A stretch of DNA of 10,464 nt from NCBI GenBank assembly GCA_041674485.1, contig JBAYVP010000172.1, positions 1-10,464 of the forward strand. The letters run 5' to 3'. Source of the DNA: JAGXQV01 sp041674485 (GTDB lineage: Bacteria; Pseudomonadota; Gammaproteobacteria; Burkholderiales; Sulfuricellaceae). Shown here one piece after another: positions 5,122 through 10,464 of this stretch; positions within the stretch are counted from its first letter, which is position 1; every line of letters starts with the position of its first letter. Both the position numbers and the translations under genes were made by a program. The notes under the pieces were generated by a model, which saw only the letters and a list, made by a program, of their open reading frames with translations, did not search any database and had not been told where the DNA came from.

Positions 5122-5604
5122 ATGCGTGTTTATGTGGATACCAGCGTTCTGGTGGCCGCGCACACGCGCGAACCGTATACGGACATCGCGCAGGCGTGGC
5201 TTGCCGCCCAGAGCGGCAGCACGCTACTGCTCTCGACCTGGACGCTGCTGGAGTGCGATAGTGCCATGGCGATCAAGCTGCGGCGCGGCGAGCTTGATCA
5301 CGCCGGGCAGATGGCGGCGATTGCGGATATCAACGCATTCGCCGCCTGTTTCCCATCTTTCGTCGTTCCAACGGAAGCCGACCATCAACGCAGCCGCGAA
5401 CTGTGCCGTCATGCCGCTTCAGGGCTGCGCGCCGGCGATTCCCTGCATCTGGCCATGGCCTTGCGTCTGAACGCCAGCCATTTCGCCACGCTCGACAAGG
5501 TTCTTGCCGCCAACGCCGCAGCCCATGGATTGGCGCTGGTGATTACGCTCCCCAGTTCTTCACGGATACGCAAAATAATCAGGAAACGAAATGACGCCGG
5601 TTAA
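5122..5604 (+). CDS. vapC: PIN-domain ribonuclease toxin (VapC-like)
   Basis: The 160-residue protein carries the full acidic set of a PIN-domain nuclease: Asp6 in VYVDTSVL, Glu44 in TLLECDSAMA, Asp106 in GLRAGDSLHLA, and Asp125 in FATLDKVLAANA. These bind metal for RNA cleavage in VapC toxins, which often target tRNA or rRNA; the target here is unknown. It forms a pair with the AbrB-type antitoxin 7 bases upstream. Length is slightly above the usual 130-145 because of a basic tail (about 145-160, SSSRIRKIIRKRNDAG). That tail is encoded across the nirN ribosome binding site and the first 14 bases of nirN. No inactivating change is visible. The overlap suggests vapC and nirN are co-transcribed and perhaps translationally coupled. 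Confidence 0.87.
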   Translation: MRVYVDTSVLVAAHTREPYTDIAQAWLAAQSGSTLLLSTWTLLECDSAMAIKLRRGELDHAGQMAAIADINAFAACFPSFVVPTEADHQRSRELCRHAASGLRAGDSLHLAMALRLNASHFATLDKVLAANAAAHGLALVITLPSSSRIRKIIRKRNDAG

Positions 5605-7084
5605 ATCCCTGTTGTTGTGTCTTGGTGCGGCTGCTCTGTGGGCGGCGCCGGGCTATGCGGATGTCGGCAGGAATTACGCCGACCATTGCGCTTCCTGCCA
5701 TGGCGCCGACCGCCTGGGCGGCAGTGGGCCGGCTTTGTTGCCGGAAAATCTGGCGCGCCTGCGCCGTCCCGAGGCGTTTAAAAGCATCGCGGAGGGGCGC
5801 GCGGCGTCCCAAATGGCAGGGTTTGCCGATAAGCTTTCCAAGGGGGAAATCGACGAGTTGGTCGATTTAGTCTATACCCCGTTGCCCGAGACGCCGGTAT
5901 GGGACGCCTACGAAATCATTACTTCGCATGTCCAACACGCGCTGCCCGGCAGCTTGCCGGATACGCCGATATTTTCAGCAGACCCGCTCAATCTGTTCGT
6001 GGTGGTAGGAGTGGGCGACCACCATGCGACTATACTCGATGGCGATAAATTCGAACCCATTTTCCGCTTCCCCACGCGCTTCGCGTTGCACGGCGGGCCG
6101 AAATTCAGCCCCGACGGGCGTTTCGTCTATTTTGCCTCGCGTGACGGCTGGGTGAGCAAATTCGATATTTACAACCTTAAAACCGTGGCGGAGGTGCGCG
6201 CCGGCATCAACACGCGCAATGTCGCGGTGTCCGGCGACGGCAAAACGCTGCTGGTGGGCAATTATCTGCCGCATACGCTGGTGCTGCTGGATGCCAAAGA
6301 TCTCTCGCTAATCAAGGTGATTCCCGCCGTGGGCATTGACGGCAAAAGCTCGCGCATCTCGGCGGTGTATCAAGCCGCACCGCGCGACAGCTTCGTCGCA
6401 GCGCTCAAGGATGTGAAGGAAGTGTGGGAAATTTCCACCACCGTAAAGGATTTCCCGGTGCGCCGTATCGCCGTGGAAAACTATCTCGACGATTTCTTTT
6501 TCGATCAGCCCTATCGCCACTTGATCGGTGCGGCGCGCGATGGACAAATGGGGCAGGTGATCGATCTCGACAGCGGCAAAAAAGTGGCGGACATCGAGTT
6601 GCCCGGCATGCCGCACTTGGGTTCCGGGATCACCTGGGAATACCAAGGCCATCCGGTGATGGCCACGCCTAACCTGAAAGCCTCCCTGGTCAGCGTGATC
6701 GACATGGAAAGCTGGAAAACCATCAAACAGATCAAGACGCCGGGGCCGGGTTTTTTCATGCGCAGCCATGAAAACACGCCCTACGCCTGGACTGACGGCT
6801 TTGCCACCATGGACCCGAAAAGCCGCGATACGATGACCCTGATCGACAAACGCACCCTGGAGGTCGCCAAGGTGTTGCGCCCGATACCGGGCAAGACTGC
6901 CGCGCATGTCGAATTCACGCGCGACGGCAAATACGCGCTGGTAAGCATCTGGGAAAACGACGGCGCGCTGGTGATCTACGATGCGGCGACGCTGAAGGAG
7001 ATAAAACGCCTGCCGATGAAAAAGCCATCCGGCAAATACAACGTTTTCAACAAGATCACCCATTCCGCCGGGACCAGCCATTGA
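5591..7084 (+). CDS. nirN: NirN: cytochrome c / heme d1-domain protein of heme d1 maturation
   Basis: NirN carries out the last known step of heme d1 synthesis in the periplasm, dehydrogenation of a propionate group of dihydro-heme d1, and can pass the cofactor to NirS. The 497-residue protein has a Sec signal peptide (1-23, cleavage after GYA) and a class I cytochrome c domain with C33-AS-C36-H37 and a likely Met75 ligand (QMAGF). An eight-bladed d1 propeller follows from about 125 to the end. His167 (FALHGGPKFSPDG) fits the proximal d1 ligand. His342 (MPHLGSG) and His393 (FFMRSHENTPY) lie where NirS has its distal histidines. The ending PSGKYNVFNK..GTSH is typical of NirN/NirF. Length fits NirN, and the cytochrome domain argues against NirF; NirS is longer. 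RBS AGGAAA precedes the ATG, and the start overlaps vapC by 14 bases. Confidence 0.85.
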   Translation: MTPVKSLLLCLGAAALWAAPGYADVGRNYADHCASCHGADRLGGSGPALLPENLARLRRPEAFKSIAEGRAASQMAGFADKLSKGEIDELVDLVYTPLPETPVWDAYEIITSHVQHALPGSLPDTPIFSADPLNLFVVVGVGDHHATILDGDKFEPIFRFPTRFALHGGPKFSPDGRFVYFASRDGWVSKFDIYNLKTVAEVRAGINTRNVAVSGDGKTLLVGNYLPHTLVLLDAKDLSLIKVIPAVGIDGKSSRISAVYQAAPRDSFVAALKDVKEVWEISTTVKDFPVRRIAVENYLDDFFFDQPYRHLIGAARDGQMGQVIDLDSGKKVADIELPGMPHLGSGITWEYQGHPVMATPNLKASLVSVIDMESWKTIKQIKTPGPGFFMRSHENTPYAWTDGFATMDPKSRDTMTLIDKRTLEVAKVLRPIPGKTAAHVEFTRDGKYALVSIWENDGALVIYDAATLKEIKRLPMKKPSGKYNVFNKITHSAGTSH

Positions 7085-7091
7085 CCCCTGC

Positions 7092-7154
7092 GGGAGCGGC
7101 GTCCTCGCCGCGAATGGCTGCGTCTGTTCACGGCGAGGCGCCGCCGCAGCTCCC
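7092..7154. repeat. REP-like palindrome just after nirN
   Basis: The arm 7092-7110 (starts GGGAGCGGCG) pairs imperfectly with 7131-7154 (ends GCAGCTCCC). It begins 8 bases after the nirN stop codon. GGGAGCGGCG..CTCGCCG arms are a common dispersed repeat type. It has no T-run, so it is not a textbook terminator, but it could stabilise the mRNA end. Confidence 0.6.
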
Positions 7155-7168
7155 ACAACTTTTAGTGC

Positions 7169-7261
7169 CGTAGGATGTGCTGACGACAGGAAGCGCATCG
7201 CTCGCGAATCTTAGCGGCAACACGCGACAGATGCGCCTCGTTCCTCGGCACATCCTACGAG
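7169..7261 (-). repeat. 93-bp palindromic repeat, copy 1 (CGTAGGATGTGC family)
   Basis: The ends CGTAGGATGTGC (7169-7180) and GCACATCCTACG (7248-7259) are perfect inverted repeats. The whole stretch, read on the minus strand, matches 10371-10464 closely over its length, including GAGGAACGAGGCGCATC. Two such long copies in one window show a dispersed repeat family. Confidence 0.8.
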
Positions 7262-7271
7262 CTGAGGTTAT

Positions 7272-7365
7272 ACCTACATTATTTTTAATCCGTTCGCCCT
7301 GAGCCTGGCCTGCCCTGAGCTTCGCCGAATGGGCGAAGGGTGAACGGATTAAAAATAATGTAGGT
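7272..7365. repeat. 94-bp inverted repeat with 24-bp perfect arms
   Basis: Positions 7272-7295 (starts ACCTACATTATT) and 7342-7365 are exact complements. Similarity continues inward as GCCCT and AGGG around a core with CCTGAGC repeated at 7299-7305 and 7314-7320. The core is of the 'TTCGCCCTGAGC..GAAGGG' type common in proteobacterial intergenic regions. The following stretch, 7366-7507, holds only a small hairpin (7422-7438) and the narX leader. Confidence 0.8.
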
Positions 7366-7507
7366 TGTGACGTTTCTTGGCATATACAAAATGCAAGGTG
7401 TCGAGAATGCGTTTTATCACCAAGGCTAAAACAGCCTTTACCGCAACCCGAAATATGCCCTCAAAACCCAACATGAGCCTAAAGTTATTCCATGTTCGCC
7501 CCTTAAG

Positions 7508-9436
7508 ATGATAGGACAATTCCAAAAACTCAGCACCAAGCTGGTCAGCACCTTGGTGACATTCTTCCTGGCGGCGCTCGTTGCCATCAGTTCGACGCTA
7601 TACGTTTCCAGGCAATTTGAGGGGGGAGCGGCTGCGATCAACGATGCCGGCAGCCTGCGGATGCGCTCTTATCGCCTCGCTTACCTGCTTACCCACGATA
7701 TTTACAATCGCCTCGACGCCGACGTTTTCGAACGGGAAGTACACAACGAGATGACGTTTTTCGAGAAAACGTTAGCCGGCCTGGAGCGCGGCGATCCGAC
7801 ACGCCCGCTGTTCCTGCCCAAAAACGATGGGGTGCGCGGACAGATGGAAAAACTCCACCGGGAGTGGAACGGCCATATTAAACTGTTGCTGGAAGAGGTG
7901 TTGAAAAATGCCAGTCCCACGCAACGCAATCGCCTGCTGCGCGATTACCGCCCGGCGCTGGAAAGCTTCGTGGCCATGATTAACGATCTGGTGCTGGGCA
8001 TAGAGCAGGACAACGCGCGCATGACCAGCCAGTTGCGCTCCATCCAGCTTGCCCTGGTGGCGCTGGCCGTGGTGGGCACTGCGGTTCTCATACTACTCAT
8101 GTTTCTGCTCATCATCCGACCTATTGCCAAGCTGCAGGAAGGCATACGCCGCATGGCGGAAGGGGAGTTCGCCGTGCGCGTGCCGGTGGAAAGCCGCGAT
8201 GAATTCGGCGATTTGGCGCTGGGTTTCAACCATATGGCCGACCACCTGGAGAATCTTTATGCCACCCTGGAACAGCGCGTAGAGGCCAAAACCCACAGCC
8301 TGGAGGAGAAAAACCAGGAACTCGCGCTGCTCTACGAGGTGACCGCCTTCCTCAATGAGCCGGCATCGGTGGAGGAAATGTGCCGTAGCTTCCTGCGCCG
8401 CCTGGTGCGCCAATTCAACGCCCAGGGCGGCGCGGTGCGGCTGGTGGACGCTCAATCCCAGTCTCTCCATCTGGTCGCAACGGAAGGGCTGACGGACAAA
8501 TTTTTCAAAGAGGAAACCTGCATCGGCATGGGCGAATGCGTATGCGGGCAAGCGGCCAAGGACGAGAAGCCGGTGATCTTCGATCTTAGCCGCCCATCAA
8601 GCATCCCGTTGCTTTACAATTGCACGCGGGAAGGCTACCGCACCGTATCGGTGTTCACCATCCGGGTCAAGAAACGGCTTATCGGCATTTTCAATCTCTA
8701 TTATTCAGGCAAACGGGATTTTACGCCCCAGGAAATGCGCCTGCTGGAAACCGTCGGCCAGCATCTGGGCGCAGCGATAGAGAACCAGCAACTGGTTTCC
8801 CGCGAAAAGGAAATGGCGGTTTTCGGCGAGCGCAATCTGCTTGCCCAGGAGTTGCACGACAGCATCGCCCAGGAGCTGGCCTTTCTCAACATACAGGCGC
8901 AGTTGCTGGAAGGGTCGCTTAAGCGCGGCAACATCCCGGAGGCGCTGGAAAGCGCCGCGAACATTCGCGAAGGCGTACAGGAAGGCTACGACGACGTGCG
9001 CGAACTGCTGGTGCATTTCCGCACCCGCGTTCACCAATCCGACCTGGAGGGCGCCGTGCGCAGCACCTTGGAAAAATTCGAGGGGCAAACCGGCATCCAA
9101 ACCGTTTTCAACGTTTCCGGCTCCGGCGCGCCGCTCGATCCCGGCCACGAAACCCAGGTGTTGCACATCGTCCAGGAAGCGCTGTCCAACGTGCGCAAAC
9201 ATGCCGGCGCAAAACAGGTGGTCGTGGATCTGGCGCGCGCCGGCAGCTATGCGATATCCGTGCAGGACGACGGGCGGGGCTTCGATCCTGGGCTGGATCG
9301 CGGTGACTCCCATGTGGGGCTGAACATCATGCGGGAACGGGCGCACCGCATCGGCGGACGCCTGGAAATCCTTTCCGCGCCCGGCTCCGGCGCCACAGTA
9401 CGCTTCACTTTGGATAGACTCCAGAAGGAAATATGA
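7508..9436 (+). CDS. narX: NarX-type nitrate/nitrite sensor histidine kinase
   Basis: This 642-residue inner-membrane kinase would sense periplasmic nitrate or nitrite and phosphorylate NarL. Domains in order: TM1 about 13-33; a periplasmic sensor with a P-box-like INDAGSLRMRSYRLAYLL (44-61), the nitrate-binding signature of NarX/NarQ; TM2 about 181-203; HAMP 204-255 (IRPIAKL..RDEFGDLALGFNHMADHL); a short coiled linker; a GAF-like central module about 283-428 with Cys338, Cys344, Cys346 and Cys372; a HisKA_3 dimer domain with the phosphoacceptor in QELHDSIAQEL (His450); and an HATPase domain with EALSNVRKHA (Asn561), DDGRGFD and GLNIMRERA. Length fits NarX (about 600). The start has no clear Shine-Dalgarno but is the first usable ATG. 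Its stop overlaps narL by 4 bases (ATGA). Confidence 0.9.
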   Translation: MIGQFQKLSTKLVSTLVTFFLAALVAISSTLYVSRQFEGGAAAINDAGSLRMRSYRLAYLLTHDIYNRLDADVFEREVHNEMTFFEKTLAGLERGDPTRPLFLPKNDGVRGQMEKLHREWNGHIKLLLEEVLKNASPTQRNRLLRDYRPALESFVAMINDLVLGIEQDNARMTSQLRSIQLALVALAVVGTAVLILLMFLLIIRPIAKLQEGIRRMAEGEFAVRVPVESRDEFGDLALGFNHMADHLENLYATLEQRVEAKTHSLEEKNQELALLYEVTAFLNEPASVEEMCRSFLRRLVRQFNAQGGAVRLVDAQSQSLHLVATEGLTDKFFKEETCIGMGECVCGQAAKDEKPVIFDLSRPSSIPLLYNCTREGYRTVSVFTIRVKKRLIGIFNLYYSGKRDFTPQEMRLLETVGQHLGAAIENQQLVSREKEMAVFGERNLLAQELHDSIAQELAFLNIQAQLLEGSLKRGNIPEALESAANIREGVQEGYDDVRELLVHFRTRVHQSDLEGAVRSTLEKFEGQTGIQTVFNVSGSGAPLDPGHETQVLHIVQEALSNVRKHAGAKQVVVDLARAGSYAISVQDDGRGFDPGLDRGDSHVGLNIMRERAHRIGGRLEILSAPGSGATVRFTLDRLQKEI

Positions 9437-10101
9437 AACCAATACGCGTACTCATCGTTGACGACCACACCCTGTTTCGTAGCGGCATCAAGTTGCTGCT
9501 CCAGCGCGACGGCGGCTTTGAAGTGGTGGGGGAAGCGGGCGACGGGCTGGAAGGCGTCAAACGCGCCAAATCGCTCAAACCCGACATCGTGCTGCTTGAC
9601 CTGCACATGCCGGGGATCAGCGGGCGCGAGGCGGTGCAATTGATCATCGAGGAAGCGCCGGAAACGCGGGTGGTGATGCTCACCGTTTCCGAAGACGCCG
9701 AAGACCTGGTGGATTGCCTGCGGGCCGGCGCCACCAGCTACCTGCTCAAGAACATCGAAACCGACTACCTGATCGACGCGATACAACGCGCGGCGCGCGG
9801 CGAATCGGTAATGTCGCCCCAGATGACCGGCAAACTGGTGCAGGAATTCCGCACCCAACCCAAGAGCGGAGCGCCTCTGCCGACCGAAGAACACGAAAAG
9901 CTCAGCCCTCGCGAAAAGGAAATCATCACCCACCTGGCGCGCGGCGCCAGCAACAAGGAAGTGGCACGCGCGCTGGGCGTGGCGGAAAGCACGGTGAAAA
10001 TCCATGTCCAGAGCATACTCAAGAAACTCAACCTCACCAGCCGGGTGCAGGCTGCGGTGTATGCCGTGGAGCATGGGCTGGTGGCAAAGGAAGAGTTGTG
10101 A
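9433..10101 (+). CDS. narL: NarL-type response regulator (REC + LuxR HTH)
   Basis: The 222-residue protein is the partner of the upstream kinase. The receiver domain (1-120) has the acidic pair Asp10-Asp11, phosphoacceptor Asp56 (LLDLHMPG), Thr84 and Lys106 (YLLKN). A linker follows, then a LuxR/GerE helix-turn-helix (about 155-215) with LSPREKEIITHLARGASNKE and the recognition-helix region ESTVKIHVQSILKKLNLTSR, close to NarL. Phospho-NarL controls nitrate and nitrite respiration genes; targets here may include the nir genes upstream or genes beyond the right edge, which is inference. It starts inside the narX stop (ATGA overlap) with AAGGA upstream, so the two are co-transcribed and translationally coupled. 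Nothing in the sequence looks damaged. Related regulators (NreC, UhpA type) share the domains; narX context supports NarL. Confidence 0.9.
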   Translation: MKPIRVLIVDDHTLFRSGIKLLLQRDGGFEVVGEAGDGLEGVKRAKSLKPDIVLLDLHMPGISGREAVQLIIEEAPETRVVMLTVSEDAEDLVDCLRAGATSYLLKNIETDYLIDAIQRAARGESVMSPQMTGKLVQEFRTQPKSGAPLPTEEHEKLSPREKEIITHLARGASNKEVARALGVAESTVKIHVQSILKKLNLTSRVQAAVYAVEHGLVAKEEL

Positions 10102-10135
10102 TTCCTAAGCAGGACTAGCCGGAACCAAACGGGAT

Positions 10136-10215
10136 GTAGGGTGGATAAGCGAAGCGCATCCACCGAACGGTGTCCCGGAATGTTCAGGTGGATGCGCTTC
10201 GCTTATCCACCCTAC
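10136..10215. repeat. 80-bp inverted repeat with 29-bp perfect arms after narL
   Basis: Positions 10136-10164 (starts GTAGGGTGGATAAGCG) are the exact complement of 10187-10215, with a 22-base centre. GTAGGGTGGATAAGCG..GCATCCACC is a widespread proteobacterial intergenic repeat. It begins 34 bases after the narL stop and would form a very stable hairpin in the narXL mRNA. Confidence 0.85.
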
Positions 10216-10236
10216 CTGGTCGCACTGCCTGAAGAA

Positions 10237-10268
10237 CCGCGCCAGTGCTTGATTTACGGCACATTCTT
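10237..10268 (+). promoter_or_regulatory. Second copy of the 32-base FNR-like motif
   Basis: This stretch matches the minus strand of 3400-3431 at 30 of 32 positions. Its core TTGAT-TTAC-GGCAC (10249-10262) has a perfect left FNR half-site and a poor right one. It may mark the promoter of a gene beyond the right edge. Conservation outside the core means it could equally be a dispersed repeat. Confidence 0.4.
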
Positions 10269-10274
10269 TGATCG

Positions 10275-10321
10275 TTCCCACGCTCCGGCGTGGGAATGCA
10301 GCTCTGGACGCTCCAGCGTCC
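10275..10321. repeat. Double-hairpin intergenic repeat
   Basis: TTCCCACGC (10275-10283) pairs with GCGTGGGAA (10288-10296), and GGACGC (10306-10311) pairs with GCGTCC (10316-10321), each around a 4-base loop. The 'TTCCCACGCTCCGGCGTGGGAA' double hairpin is a familiar dispersed repeat of environmental proteobacteria. Confidence 0.75.
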
Positions 10322-10370
10322 TGAATCGAAAGGCATACATGGGCAGAAGCCGCTATGTGATTGGAACAGC

Positions 10371-10464
10371 CCGTAGGATGTGCCGAGGAACGAGGCGCAT
10401 CGGTCGCGTATTGCCGCCGGGATGCGCGAACGATGCGCCTCCTAGCGTCGGCACATCCTACGAG
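10371..10464 (+). repeat. Palindromic repeat, copy 2 (CGTAGGATGTGC family), at window edge
   Basis: CGTAGGATGTGCCGAGGAAC opens this copy and GCACATCCTACG closes it near the edge. It matches the minus strand of 7169-7261 along its length, including GAGGCGCATC and TCGCGT. It is inverted relative to copy 1, so the two copies bracket narX-narL. Whether it ends exactly at 10464 cannot be seen. Confidence 0.78.

Noticed and set aside
6308..7198. Minus-strand frame of 296 codons opposite nirN
   Set aside because: It is antisense to nirN and runs into the downstream repeat; no family is recognisable.
7422..7438. Terminator or attenuator in the narX leader (AAGGCT-AAAAC-AGCCTT)
   Set aside because: The 6-bp stem is weak and is followed by only a short T-run; it may be chance.
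8705..10074. Two long minus-strand frames opposite narX and narL
   Set aside because: Both are shadows of high-GC third-position codons in narX/narL and show no recognisable domain.

Overview
The window looks like an accessory, repeat-rich stretch of a proteobacterial chromosome, most likely a betaproteobacterium able to respire nitrate or nitrite. That placement is inference. It rests on two heme d1 biosynthesis genes (nirJ, nirN), a NarX/NarL-type nitrate-responsive two-component system, codon use rich in G+C at third positions, and many intergenic palindromes of the kind seen in environmental betaproteobacteria. No rRNA, tRNA, CRISPR array or transposase gene was seen.

Layout. 1-661: a type II toxin-antitoxin pair with the toxin first (HigB/RelE-like, cut by the window edge) and an HTH antitoxin second. 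662-1111: no gene; three palindromic repeats, the last a 159-bp MITE-like element flanked by CTAG. 1112-2963: a thioesterase and an antibiotic-biosynthesis-monooxygenase-fold protein on the minus strand, divergent from a LysR regulator that probably controls them through a dyad in the shared promoter gap. 2964-3642: no convincing gene; a second CTAG-flanked element with strong, overlapping secondary structure, a possible FNR-type motif, and a repeat containing five 8-bp tandem units.

3643-7084: nirJ, then a VapB/VapC-type toxin-antitoxin pair, then nirN, all on the plus strand and tightly packed; the vapC reading frame overlaps nirN by 14 bases. NirJ is a radical SAM enzyme acting midway in heme d1 synthesis. 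NirN is a periplasmic cytochrome c / d1-domain protein acting at its end. 7085-7507: three palindromic repeats and the narX leader. 7508-10101: narX-narL, overlapping by 4 bases. 10102-10464: no gene; three more repeats and a second copy of the FNR-like motif.

How it fits together: NarX/NarL would sense nitrate or nitrite and control respiratory genes, while NirJ and NirN help make the cofactor of cytochrome cd1 nitrite reductase. NirS and the other heme d1 genes are not in the window. The features most worth a second look are the toxin-antitoxin pair inside the heme d1 gene run, the two CTAG-flanked elements with a third orphan end, the pseudoknot-like fold in the second element, and the 32-base motif shared by the nirJ leader and the region after narL.
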